Origin: JACCXG01 sp963750935
Lineage (GTDB): Bacteria > Acidobacteriota > Vicinamibacteria > Vicinamibacterales > 2-12-FULL-66-21
Direction of reading: 5' to 3'
NCBI GenBank assembly: GCA_963750935.1
Contig: CAVVSR010000009.1
Location: forward strand, 62,001-126,000
Length of the DNA: 64,000 nt
Shown here: positions 56,827 to 64,000 of the stretch, piece after piece
How the letters are laid out: each line of letters begins with the position of its first letter
Numbering within the stretch: position 1 is the stretch's first letter
Translations under genes and position numbers: made by a program
Notes under the pieces: model-generated
The model's database searches: none
The model's input: the letters and a program-made list of their open reading frames with translations, nothing else
What the model was told of the DNA's origin: nothing

Positions 56827-57164
56827 GACTGTTCGCCCCGGGACAGGAAGCGCTCGAGGATCGCCGACGTTCGCTCCCACTCGCGGGTCTCGCGTTCGAC
56901 CCGCTTCCGGCCCGCGCGCGTCAGCCGGTAGTACTTGGCCTTGCGGTTGTTGTCCGAGGCGCCCCACTCCGCGGCGATGTAGCCTTCCTGCTCGAGCTTG
57001 AGCAGCGCCGGATACAGGGTGCCGTAGTTGATCGCGAGCAGCTGCCCGCTCGTCTGCTCGATCCGCCGGGCGATGCCGTAGCCGTGCAGCGGCCCCAGCG
57101 TTTCCAGCGTTTTCAGGACCATCAGGGCGAGGGTGCCCTGCTTGACGTCGGACCGTTCGGCCAT
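56823..57164 (-). CDS. PadR-family transcriptional regulator (second)
   Basis: The 113-residue winged-helix protein shows KQGTLALMVLKTLETLGPLHGYGIARRIEQ, NYGTLYPALLKLEQEGYIAAEW and NNRKAKYYRLTRAGRKRV. It sits between two ADOP genes on the minus strand, 57 bases after the upstream ADOP and overlapping the downstream one. It likely controls the whole ADOP operon through the repeated sites upstream of the first ADOP (59892-59944). Confidence 0.94.
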   Translation of the reverse strand: MAERSDVKQGTLALMVLKTLETLGPLHGYGIARRIEQTSGQLLAINYGTLYPALLKLEQEGYIAAEWGASDNNRKAKYYRLTRAGRKRVERETREWERTSAILERFLSRGEQS

Positions 57165-57221
57165 CTCGTGTGCTCCTGGAATTCCGTCGCTACCTGCTCG
57201 TCGCGCTGCTCGCTCAGCGGC

Positions 57222-59837
57222 TCACTCGTCCCGCAGCACGATCGCCGGATCCACGCGCGCCGCGCGCAACCCCGGGACGACGCACGCGCCGGCGCCGAGG
57301 AGCAGGGCAAGCGCCGCGGCCGATGGCAGCACGACGGGATCCAGCGGCGCCACCTCATAGAGCAACCCCTGCATGAACCGGGTGAGGATCACCGACGTCC
57401 CGAGGCCGATGCAGAGGCCGGCGACGATCAGCCACAGCCCCTCCCGCAGCACCAGCGCGAACGCCGCCGCGGGGGCGGCGCCAAGGGCGATGCGCAGGCC
57501 GATCTCCCGCTGCCGTTGCGTCACCGAATACGCGAGGACACCATAGACGCCGATGCAGCCGAGCGCGACGGCCACGGCGCCGAACCCGCCGAGCAGCACC
57601 GCCTGCGCCCGCGGCACGGCCACCGCCCTGTCGACGAACTGGTCCATCGACAGGACTTCACTCACCCCTTGATCGGGATCCACCGCGCGGATCTCGCGCG
57701 TGACCATCGGCACGTAATCGAGCGGATTGTCGGCAGTGCGAATGACGACAGCCGCGAACGGGAACGGCTGCTGGCCGTTGGGCAGGAAGAGACAGGGATC
57801 GGGCGGACGACTGAGCTGACTGTGCCGGGTATCGCCGACGACGCCGACGATTTCCACCTCGCGGGCGTCGTTCCACGACACCGTCAGGCGCTTCCCGATC
57901 GGATCTTCGTCCCCATAGAGGCGGCGCGCCGCGGTCTGGTTGATGATGCCGACGCCAGGCGCGCCGAGGCGATCGGCCTGAACGAAGTCGCGCCCTCGCA
58001 CGAGCGGGATGCGCATCGCCGGGAAATATCCTGGCGTCACGATTGAGAGATCGCCGCCCGGACGCGCCCCCGCGGGGGGCTCGGCACGGTCGGCGCGGTA
58101 ATACCAGGTCCCGCTGTTACCGCCCGACAAGGGCAGCCGGCCGATCGATCCGGCGGCGATCACGCCGGGGGCCGTTCGCAGCCGGGTCAGCACGTCGTCG
58201 ATAAATGCCGCGTGCAGCGCGCGATCCCGCACCGGCAGCAGCAGCATGTGGACGGTCAGCACGCGCTCGGGGCGGAATCCGGGATCGACCCGGCTCAGTC
58301 GCATCAGGCTGTGCAGCATCAGGCCGGCGGCAACCACCAGGGGAACGGCCAGCGCGACTTCAGCCACGACCAGCATGCGCTGGGTCCTGCGATGTCGCGA
58401 CGTCACCGAGCGCGACGCACCGGCGGTCGACAGATCCCGGTGGGCGACGCCGGCGAAGCACGCCGGCACGAGCGCGAGCAGCAGCGCGCTTCCGGCCGCC
58501 ATCGCCGCCGCGAACAGCAGCACGCGCGAATCGACCGCAACTTCGTGCAGTCGAGGGAGCATCCACGCCGCCGGCACCATCCGGACAAAGGCCTCCACCG
58601 CTCCGATCGCCAGGGCGACACCCAGCGCCGCACCGAGCAGCGACAGGGTCACCGCCTCGACCAGCGCCTGCTGCAGGAGTCGCCACCGTCCGGCGCCGAG
58701 CGCCAGACGAACCGCGAACTCGCGCTGCCGCATCGCCGCTCGCATCAGCAGCAGGTTCGCGATGTTCACGCAGGCGATCAGCAGGACCAGTCCGACCGCC
58801 GCGAACACCACCAGCAGCGGCCGTCCGCTCGGCCCGACGATCTCGTCCTGCAGCGGCACCACCATCGCGCTCCAGTCGGCGTTGCCGCGGGGATTCTCAC
58901 GCGACGTCTGCGCCGCCACGGCAATCACGTCCTGCTGCGCCGCCGCCATCGCGACGCCCGGCCGGAGCCTGGCGATGACGGCGTAGTTGCGGCCGCGGTC
59001 CTGCCGGCCAACCAGCGGCACGAACAGCTGCACGCGCGAATCGGGGAACACGAACGACTTCGGCATCACGCCGATGACGTCGTGGTGCGTCGCGTTGATC
59101 GAGATCCGGGTGCCGACGATGTCCGGGCGAGCGCCGAAGCGATCGACCCACACCGCATGACCAAGCACTACTGCCGGGGCACGATTGGGCTGATCCTCGT
59201 CGGGCAGATATGTGCGTCCGAGCGCCGGCTCGATGCCGAGCACGCGGAAGAAGTCGGCAGTCACCGTCGCGCCGGTCACCTGCACCGGCGCGTCGCTGCC
59301 CAGCAGATTCATCGGCATCTGCGCATAGGCCGCGAGCGCCGTGAACGACCGCGTCCGCTCCTGCCAGGCACGGAAATTCGGCACCGACACGACATTGCCG
59401 CGCTGCGAGGAGGGACGACGCTCCCACACCATCACCAGGCGGTCGGGCTGTTCGAACGGCAGCGGCCGCAGCAGGACGGCGTCGACGATCGCGAAAGCGG
59501 CGGTGATGCCGCCGATGCCGACTGCGAGAATCGCGACGACACCGGCGGTGAAGCCGGGACTGCGACGCATCAGACGGGCAGCGAACCTCAGGTCCCTGGC
59601 AGCGGTCTCCAGCACCGGCAGGCCACGCCGCTCGCGATAGAGCTCCCTGGCCTGTTCGAGGCCGCCGAGCCTGACGAGCGCGACCCGTCGAGCCTCCGCG
59701 TCGCTCATGCCGGCGCGCCGGTTGTCGTCGATGTGCATCTGGAGATGGGCCGCGAGCTCGTCGTCCAGGGCGCGATCGTCGCACCGGCCGGCGACAGTCG
59801 AGGCGACGCGGCGCAGCCATGCTCGTAGCGCCCTCAT
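57222..59837 (-). CDS. ADOP-family permease with N-terminal prefix, first gene of the operon
   Basis: The 871-residue permease has a prefix (DDRALDDELAAHLQMHIDDNR...GMSDAEARRVALVRLGG) nearly identical in plan to that of 54085-56826. The halves GFTAGVVAILAVGIGGITAAF and MLVVAEVALAVPLVVAAGLML follow, with periplasmic TADFFRVLGIEPALGRTYL and TPGYFPAMRIPLVRGRDF. The end reads ARVDPAIVLRDE. Intact frame. The two ADOPs with shared prefix probably arose by duplication. Upstream of ATG 59837 are two similar palindromic sites and then a divergent gene, so this region is the operon's control point. Confidence 0.94.
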   Translation of the reverse strand: MRALRAWLRRVASTVAGRCDDRALDDELAAHLQMHIDDNRRAGMSDAEARRVALVRLGGLEQARELYRERRGLPVLETAARDLRFAARLMRRSPGFTAGVVAILAVGIGGITAAFAIVDAVLLRPLPFEQPDRLVMVWERRPSSQRGNVVSVPNFRAWQERTRSFTALAAYAQMPMNLLGSDAPVQVTGATVTADFFRVLGIEPALGRTYLPDEDQPNRAPAVVLGHAVWVDRFGARPDIVGTRISINATHHDVIGVMPKSFVFPDSRVQLFVPLVGRQDRGRNYAVIARLRPGVAMAAAQQDVIAVAAQTSRENPRGNADWSAMVVPLQDEIVGPSGRPLLVVFAAVGLVLLIACVNIANLLLMRAAMRQREFAVRLALGAGRWRLLQQALVEAVTLSLLGAALGVALAIGAVEAFVRMVPAAWMLPRLHEVAVDSRVLLFAAAMAAGSALLLALVPACFAGVAHRDLSTAGASRSVTSRHRRTQRMLVVAEVALAVPLVVAAGLMLHSLMRLSRVDPGFRPERVLTVHMLLLPVRDRALHAAFIDDVLTRLRTAPGVIAAGSIGRLPLSGGNSGTWYYRADRAEPPAGARPGGDLSIVTPGYFPAMRIPLVRGRDFVQADRLGAPGVGIINQTAARRLYGDEDPIGKRLTVSWNDAREVEIVGVVGDTRHSQLSRPPDPCLFLPNGQQPFPFAAVVIRTADNPLDYVPMVTREIRAVDPDQGVSEVLSMDQFVDRAVAVPRAQAVLLGGFGAVAVALGCIGVYGVLAYSVTQRQREIGLRIALGAAPAAAFALVLREGLWLIVAGLCIGLGTSVILTRFMQGLLYEVAPLDPVVLPSAAALALLLGAGACVVPGLRAARVDPAIVLRDE

Positions 59838-59891
59838 GATGCCGCCTCCCCGCCATGGCCGCCGTGGACCAGTTCCGCCATCGGGCTGCTC

Positions 59892-59944
59892 CTATGGGAA
59901 TCCAATAGCGAGATGCTGCCACGTCTCGTATGGGAAAGCAATAC
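59892..59944 (-). promoter_or_regulatory. Paired operator-like sites upstream of the ADOP-PadR operon
   Basis: CTATGGGAATCCAATAG (59892-59908) and GTATGGGAAAGCAATAC (59928-59944) agree at 13 of 17 positions, and each has outer arms that are inverted repeats (CTAT/ATAG; GTAT/ATAC, extended to TCGTAT/ATACGA). They are 36 bases apart, start to start. Such a repeated dyad fits binding of a PadR dimer; it lies between the operon and the divergent gene at 60085. Confidence 0.6.
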
Positions 59945-60084
59945 GAAGAATTACAGCTTCGTGCCGCGGCTCGCAGTCCTGGCATCCGGGGCGTCGGGAC
60001 GGTGTGGCGCAGGGGCAGAATCCGGCCTGAATCGCGCCGGTTCGCTGGCCCGGGTCTTGCGCCAGCCCCTCCCGAGTTATTGCC

Positions 60085-60714
60085 ATGATCATCATTGCCT
60101 TGCTCGTCGTCGGCGGGTTCGCGTTCTACGTGATGACCTCGGAAGAGCGGGTCCGGGCGCTGAAGCCGGCGCTTCGTTTCCTGCGGGACGGCCTGGCGGC
60201 GGCGATGCGCGGACGCGCCGGCGTGCGGTTCTTCGCGCGCGCGGTCTACGCCCGCCGGCCCTGGGCCGTCGCCAGTCTCGGCGCGGTGGTGGCCCTGATG
60301 GTCGCCGCGAGCGTGCACGCCGTGTGGGTGAAGGGGCTGACCGACATCAGGCCGGACATCGAGCGGCTGATCGCGGTCGAGCAGCAGACGAGCGGCGCGT
60401 ACGAGAAGGCGGTCGCGCAGTTCCGGCTGGGCGCGCTGTCGGCCGAGGCGCTGGCGCGCGTGATCCACGGCACGGTGATGCCGGAGCTGCAGGCGGTCAG
60501 GCTGCGGTTGAAGTCACTCGATCGGGTGCCTACCGAGCACCGGCCGGTGCTGGCGCAGGCCGACGAGTACCTGCGCCTGCGGAACGAGAGCTGGCGGCTG
60601 CGCGCCGCCGCGCTCGAGAAGCGCAGCATGGCCGCCCTGAAGCAGGCCGACCGTGCCGAGCGTACGTCGCTGGAAGCGTTCGACCGGGTCCGCGTTCCCG
60701 AGGTCAGCCGATAA
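60085..60714 (+). CDS. Membrane protein of unknown function with helical cytoplasmic or periplasmic tail
   Basis: The 209-residue protein has an N-terminal hydrophobic span (MIIIALLVVGGFAFYVM), a second one (VASLGAVVALMVAASVHAVWV, about 73-93) and a long helical C-terminus. The C-terminus is rich in Ala, Arg and Glu (RLKSLDRVPTEHRPVLAQAD, AALKQADRAERTSLEAFDRV). No family is recognised. Its end overlaps the convergent Gfo/Idh gene by 11 bases. It is divergent from the ADOP operon and could share its regulatory region. Confidence 0.65.
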   Translation: MIIIALLVVGGFAFYVMTSEERVRALKPALRFLRDGLAAAMRGRAGVRFFARAVYARRPWAVASLGAVVALMVAASVHAVWVKGLTDIRPDIERLIAVEQQTSGAYEKAVAQFRLGALSAEALARVIHGTVMPELQAVRLRLKSLDRVPTEHRPVLAQADEYLRLRNESWRLRAAALEKRSMAALKQADRAERTSLEAFDRVRVPEVSR

Positions 60715-62224
60715 TCGCGTCCCAGCCGGTGCGGTACTGCTCGCGGCGCACCAGCTTGGTCGCGTCGGCGGAGTTCGTGAACATCATCTTCTGCGCGTCC
60801 CACACCAGCCGCTTGTAGGGCACGCGCAGCGCGATGTTGCCGAGCGTCACCGCTTCGGCCAGCGCCGCGACCTGTTCGAAGCTGCCCTTCGACTTCGACT
60901 TGTTCCTGATCGCATTCACCCACTCATCGTCGCCCGTCGTCTGATCGTACGCGCCGGCGACGACCGATCCGTCGAACGCCTGCTGCCGGCTCTTCGGAAT
61001 CAGCCGCGGCCTATTGGCGCGGAAGTCGCACAGGATCTTGCCCTTGTCGCCGACGAACAGCATGCCCTCGTCTGCCAGGTCCTCGTTGTCGGCGTAGAGC
61101 TCTTCGGGCGTCTGCGGCTTCATGCCGCCGTCGTACCAGAAGGTGTCGACGGCCGGGCGCGTGGCGGTGGCGGGATGACGCCAGCGGATCGTGCTCGCTT
61201 TCGGGAATGCGACCTGCGACACGAAGCCGCCGCGGCTGACATTGTTCTCGTTCACCGACGCCTCGTTGTTCGGCCGCGCCTCGACGAACTCCGGCACGCC
61301 CAGATCGAGGATCCGGTACGGCTGCCACAGGCTGTAATGCCCCATGTCCGCGAGGCAGCCGGCGCCGTAGGCGTACCAGCCGCGATAGACCGCGAACGTG
61401 TAGGCCGGATGGTAGGGACGATCCGGCTCCGGGCCCTGCCACAGCGCCCAGTTGAACCCGTCGGGCACCGGCGGTCCGGACTTGTGGTACTCCTGCATGC
61501 CCTGCGGCCAGAACGGCCGGTTGGTCCAGTTGTGCACCTCGCGCACCGTGCCGATGACGCCGGCGTTGATCCACGCCGCCAGCGTGTGCCGATCGGCGTT
61601 GTTGCTGTAGGCGAGCAGGTGCGAGGCGGCGCCGCTCTGCTTCGCGGCCTCGACGGTGCGCCGCACTTCGTAGAGCACGCTGGCCACCGGCTTGTGCGAG
61701 ATCGCCGCCTTGCCCTTGCGCAGCGCCGCGATGTTGATGCTCCCGTGCTGGTGATCCGGGGTGATGTTGATGACGCCCTGGATGTCGGTCTCCTTCTCGA
61801 GCATCTCCCGGTAGTCTTCGTAGGTGCGGATGCCGGCGCCCGGGCGGGCCTGCTTCTTGTAATACGTCTCCATGACTTCCTTGGCGACGTCGCGGCCGGC
61901 GCGGATGCCCTTGTCGTTCGCGCCCCAGTTCGGCTCCTCGAGGAAGCGCCGCACCTGGGTGCGATTGCCCCAGTTGCTCCAGTCCACGTAGTTCTGCGTG
62001 TCGCGGTTCGGATCGACGACGGCGACGAACTGGACGTCGGGGCGCCGGACCATGCCGCAGTTGACCTGGCGCTGCGCCTGGGTGCCGCAGCCGACCTGCG
62101 CCAGCAGAATCATGTCGCTCGGCGCGGTGTAGCCCTGGCCGCCGAGCACGCGGCGCGGCACGATCGTGAACGCCGACGCCGCCGCCAAATCCCGCAGAAA
62201 TTTCCGGCGATTCATCTGGTCCAT
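60704..62224 (-). CDS. Gfo/Idh/MocA-family oxidoreductase, Tat-type leader
   Basis: About 506 residues. A twin-Arg leader (NRRKFLRDLAAASAFTIV) precedes the NAD(P)-binding fold (ILLAQVGCGTQAQRQV; FVAVVDPNRDTQ). GVINITPDHQHGSINIAALR is followed by the Lys motif SHKPVA, where the common EKP has become HKP. A C-terminal substrate domain follows with GCLADMGHYSLWQPYRILDL. Exported Gfo/Idh proteins of this type act on sugars or sugar-like glycosides. ATG 62224 has a GAGGAG ribosome site; ATG 62215 is a possible internal start. Downstream in the same direction as, and 51 bases after, an exported unknown gene. Confidence 0.92.
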   Translation of the reverse strand: MDQMNRRKFLRDLAAASAFTIVPRRVLGGQGYTAPSDMILLAQVGCGTQAQRQVNCGMVRRPDVQFVAVVDPNRDTQNYVDWSNWGNRTQVRRFLEEPNWGANDKGIRAGRDVAKEVMETYYKKQARPGAGIRTYEDYREMLEKETDIQGVINITPDHQHGSINIAALRKGKAAISHKPVASVLYEVRRTVEAAKQSGAASHLLAYSNNADRHTLAAWINAGVIGTVREVHNWTNRPFWPQGMQEYHKSGPPVPDGFNWALWQGPEPDRPYHPAYTFAVYRGWYAYGAGCLADMGHYSLWQPYRILDLGVPEFVEARPNNEASVNENNVSRGGFVSQVAFPKASTIRWRHPATATRPAVDTFWYDGGMKPQTPEELYADNEDLADEGMLFVGDKGKILCDFRANRPRLIPKSRQQAFDGSVVAGAYDQTTGDDEWVNAIRNKSKSKGSFEQVAALAEAVTLGNIALRVPYKRLVWDAQKMMFTNSADATKLVRREQYRTGWDAIIG

Positions 62225-62275
62225 TGCGCTCTCCTCGGATGGCACGTGACGACGCGCCCCGGCGGCCTGGTACCC

Positions 62276-62962
62276 CTAGCGGGCCGGGACGAGCACGAAG
62301 TCTGTCCATTCGCGGCTCTCGAACACCGCGGCGGCGAACTTGGGATCGGTCAGCGCCGATCCCTCGACGAGATAGGTCAGCAGCTCGGTCGTCAGCGGCT
62401 GCACCGGCTTGAAGGCCGCGCGGAGGTCGTCCGAGTCGGCTCCGTTCGGCCAGTACTTGTCGCGCGACGCCCGGGTCAACGCCATGACCGTGATGTAGCT
62501 GCCGGCGTCGGGGCCGCGGACCGCCTTGTAATAGAGCAGCCGCAGGTCCGGGCGCAGATTGCCGACCGCCGGATGCAAGGTCTCGCGGACGTAGCGCTCG
62601 AAGGCCTCGCGCCGCTCCGGCCGGACCTTGATGTAGTGAATCCCGAGCACGTCGACGGCAGGCAGCGCGCCGACGGTCGAGGGGCTGAGCAGCTGGTATT
62701 CCGACGCGGCGGCCGGATCCCCCGCCGGCGGACGCGCGTCCGCGGTTCGGCCGGTCCACACCGCCACCATCTGCCCCTTGCGGTTGCCGCGATCGGCCTG
62801 CAGGAGATGCGTATTCGGCGCCGCTGCCGGCTTCGGACCCGACGGCGTGAACACGAGGACTTCGCCCAGCTGCATGGTCTGCATGGTCTGCGCCCCGGCC
62901 GGCGCGGCGGCGACCGTGACGACCGTCAACGCCAGCGCACCGGCGACGATGCTGTGCTGCAC
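62276..62962 (-). CDS. Exported protein of unknown function, dimeric alpha/beta-barrel-like
   Basis: The 228-residue product has a signal peptide (AGALALTVVTVAAAPAGAQ). The segments IHYIKVRPERREAFERYVRE and RLLYYKAVRGPDAGSYITVM resemble NIPSNAP/EthD-type dimeric alpha/beta-barrel domains, which bind or modify small organic molecules. A second FESREWTDFVLVPAR strand ends the protein. No catalytic residues can be assigned. It is immediately upstream of the Gfo/Idh gene and probably co-transcribed. Confidence 0.72.
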   Translation of the reverse strand: MQHSIVAGALALTVVTVAAAPAGAQTMQTMQLGEVLVFTPSGPKPAAAPNTHLLQADRGNRKGQMVAVWTGRTADARPPAGDPAAASEYQLLSPSTVGALPAVDVLGIHYIKVRPERREAFERYVRETLHPAVGNLRPDLRLLYYKAVRGPDAGSYITVMALTRASRDKYWPNGADSDDLRAAFKPVQPLTTELLTYLVEGSALTDPKFAAAVFESREWTDFVLVPAR

Positions 62963-62984
62963 GGGGGGATACTACACCGAGGAA

Positions 62985-63033
62985 GCGGGAACTCGGGATG
63001 CGGGATGCGGGACGCGGGACGCGGGTCGGGGAT
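62985..63033. repeat. Heptamer array, unit GCGGGAY (inverse of GTCCCGC)
   Basis: GCGGGAA, TCGGGAT, GCGGGAT, GCGGGAC twice, GCGGGTC and GGGGATC follow in tandem, with one spacer base. The unit is the reverse complement of that at 37237 and 54010. It lies between the exported unknown gene and the stop of the ArsR gene. Confidence 0.8.
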
Positions 63034-63050
63034 CGCGTGCGCACGATCCC

Positions 63051-63392
63051 TCACCCCTTCTCCACGTGCAGCTTCAGCCGGGACAATGCGTCGTCCCAGC
63101 GCCGGCCGATGCTGTCGAGACAGCGCATGGCCTCGGTGAGTCGCGCCGCGTTCAGGGCCCACACGTGCTCGCGCCCCTCGCGGCGGCCGGCGATGATGCC
63201 GGCGCCGGCCAGCACCTGCAGATGCTTCGTCACGCCCTGCCGGGTCAGATCGAAGCTCTCCGCGAGCACCGTGATCGACGCCGGACCACCGTGTGACAGC
63301 CGGTTCAGCAGCGTGAGCCTGGTTTCGTCGCCGAGCGCGGCGAAGAGCAGCGCCACCCGCGCCAGGTTCTGATCAACTCGCCGCTTCGACAT
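63051..63392 (-). CDS. ArsR-family winged-helix regulator
   Basis: The 113-residue regulator shows LARVALLFAALGDETRLTLLNRLS, recognition helix SFDLTRQGVTKHLQVLAGAGII and wing GRREGREHVWAL. No metal-binding CxC motif is visible, so a metal effector is unlikely. It follows the SRPBCC gene with a 20-base overlap. In many genomes the same pair occurs in the order ArsR-SRPBCC; here the order is reversed. Two identical-core palindromes before the SRPBCC gene are the likely binding sites. Confidence 0.93.
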   Translation of the reverse strand: MSKRRVDQNLARVALLFAALGDETRLTLLNRLSHGGPASITVLAESFDLTRQGVTKHLQVLAGAGIIAGRREGREHVWALNAARLTEAMRCLDSIGRRWDDALSRLKLHVEKG

Positions 63393-63840
63393 GGCGGCGC
63401 AGCCACTGCAGGACCTCGGTCCACCCCTGGGTGTTGTCCTGATGCACCTTGGCGCGGCGCGCCAGCGCGATCTCGTCGAAGCCGACCTCCGCGACGCTGA
63501 GCCGGGTGCCGCGGCCGGCCGCCTCGAGCGTGAACGTCACGGTCGTGCGCGGCTCGCGCGCGTAGTCCACCTGCGGATCGACCTCGCCAGGGTGCCACCG
63601 CCACACCAGCCGGGTCGGCGGCGTCATCTCGGCGATGTGCACCTTGAATCGCTGGCCGGCATGGCCGGGATGGACCGACGTCATCCATAGTTCGCTGCCG
63701 ACGGCGATGGGTCCTTCGATCGTCACCTGGAACCAGGCGGAGAGCTCGGCGGGATCGGTGAGGGCGCGCCAGACGCGCTCGGGGGGCGCCTCGATCTCGA
63801 TGGCGCGGTCGATGCGGCTCAGTTCGAGCAGGGACATCAT
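63373..63840 (-). CDS. SRPBCC (AHSA1/START-like) domain protein
   Basis: The 155-residue START-like fold contains RAIEIEAPPERVWRALTDPAELSAWF, FKVHIAEMTPPTRLVWRWHP, TTVTFTLEAAGRGTRLSVAE and a C-terminal helix GWTEVLQWLRRHVE. Such proteins bind hydrophobic ligands and are often partners of ArsR regulators, perhaps providing ligand sensing or degradation. Two adjacent ATGs (63840, 63837) follow AGGAGG; the second has better spacing. The ribosome site is itself embedded in an operator-like palindrome. Confidence 0.92.
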   Translation of the reverse strand: MMSLLELSRIDRAIEIEAPPERVWRALTDPAELSAWFQVTIEGPIAVGSELWMTSVHPGHAGQRFKVHIAEMTPPTRLVWRWHPGEVDPQVDYAREPRTTVTFTLEAAGRGTRLSVAEVGFDEIALARRAKVHQDNTQGWTEVLQWLRRHVEAAS

Positions 63841-63899
63841 GCAACCTCCTGGTTGCATGATAGGCGAACGCCGGAAATTGCGCAACCTCATGGTTGCGC
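63841..63899 (-). promoter_or_regulatory. Two identical-core ArsR operator-like palindromes
   Basis: GCAACCTCCTGGTTGC (63841-63856) and GCAACCTCATGGTTGC (63882-63897) differ only at one central base and are each inverted repeats with six-base arms (eight bases in the second, GCGCAACC/GGTTGCGC). They are 41 bases apart, about four helical turns. The first covers the AGGAGG ribosome site of the SRPBCC gene, so repressor binding would cover the start of the message. Confidence 0.75.
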
Positions 63900-63979
63900 G
63901 TGTGAGCCGCCGGCGCGCCCTTTCCCGATCCGGCCGGACGGATGTACGCTTGGGGTTTCTCCGGGCTGAGGAAACGCCA

Positions 63980-64000
63980 ATGAGCAACGACACCAGCTGC
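63980..64000 (+). CDS. Start of a plus-strand gene (partial)
   Basis: ATG at 63980 follows GAGGAAACG, a good ribosome site, and the frame (MSNDTSC) is open to the window edge. Only seven codons are visible, so nothing can be said of its function. It is divergent from the SRPBCC-ArsR pair and may share the operators. Confidence 0.45.

Noticed and set aside
53980..56931. Nearly 1,000-codon plus-strand frame opposite an ADOP gene
   Set aside because: Low-complexity Arg/Asp/His translation and exact overlap with a well-supported permease gene show it is a shadow frame.
60653..63139. 828-codon plus-strand frame opposite the Gfo/Idh and exported unknown genes
   Set aside because: Same reasons: no motif, compositionally biased, opposite a gene with signal peptide and family signatures.

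Overview
The window looks like chromosomal DNA of a high-GC member of the Acidobacteriota, most likely near the Vicinamibacteria. The pointers are four long permeases of the acidobacterial duplicated orphan permease (ADOP) type, two of them paired with PadR regulators; two very large Oar-like TonB-dependent receptors with an N-terminal carboxypeptidase-regulatory-like domain; and many exported enzymes carrying Tat-like or Sec signal peptides. No rRNA, tRNA, CRISPR array, prophage or replication origin was seen. The assignment is from protein style only.

Layout. 1-3.7 kb: end of an unknown gene, a beta-propeller protein, an ApbE flavinyltransferase and an unknown exported protein, tightly overlapped. 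3.8-7 kb: gamma-glutamyltransferase divergent from an FG-GAP/VCBS repeat protein. 7-19 kb: a catabolic-looking island of two exported amidohydrolases, two giant Oar/TonB receptors, an exported SelA-like PLP enzyme and an exported RidA protein, all on the plus strand. 19-24 kb: FAD monooxygenase, exported sugar isomerase-like protein, a mug-EVE gene pair, then a decayed, lower-GC IS256-family transposase. 24-31.8 kb: M2 peptidase, ABC-F ATPase, a 46-residue basic protein, glgB with an overlapping glutaredoxin-like gene, two unknown small genes. 31.9-38.4 kb: PadR plus ADOP, a TPR-like protein, a VWFA protein, a CsgG-like protein. 38.5-45 kb: quinoprotein dehydrogenase, GAF/sigma-54 activator, large hybrid sensor kinase. 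45-51 kb: amidohydrolase, GNAT, then an operon of an SDR/epimerase-like protein, a DapA-like aldolase and a YtcJ-like amidohydrolase. 51.5-60 kb: a minus-strand operon of three ADOP permeases and one PadR. 60-64 kb: Gfo/Idh oxidoreductase, an exported unknown, an SRPBCC-ArsR pair with two clear operators, and the start of one more gene.

Two things stand out in the DNA itself. First, a modular intergenic element occurs six times; its core is a roughly 150-bp imperfect hairpin, and three copies carry an extra module whose stem shows compensatory base changes. Second, much of the remaining intergenic DNA is built from tandem 7-bp units of several unrelated sequences. In addition, about 19 single-base frameshifts interrupt otherwise well-conserved genes. 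Most are duplicated G or C bases, and all lie in plus-strand genes; the simplest reading is residual consensus error in the source sequence, and affected genes are annotated across the shifts.
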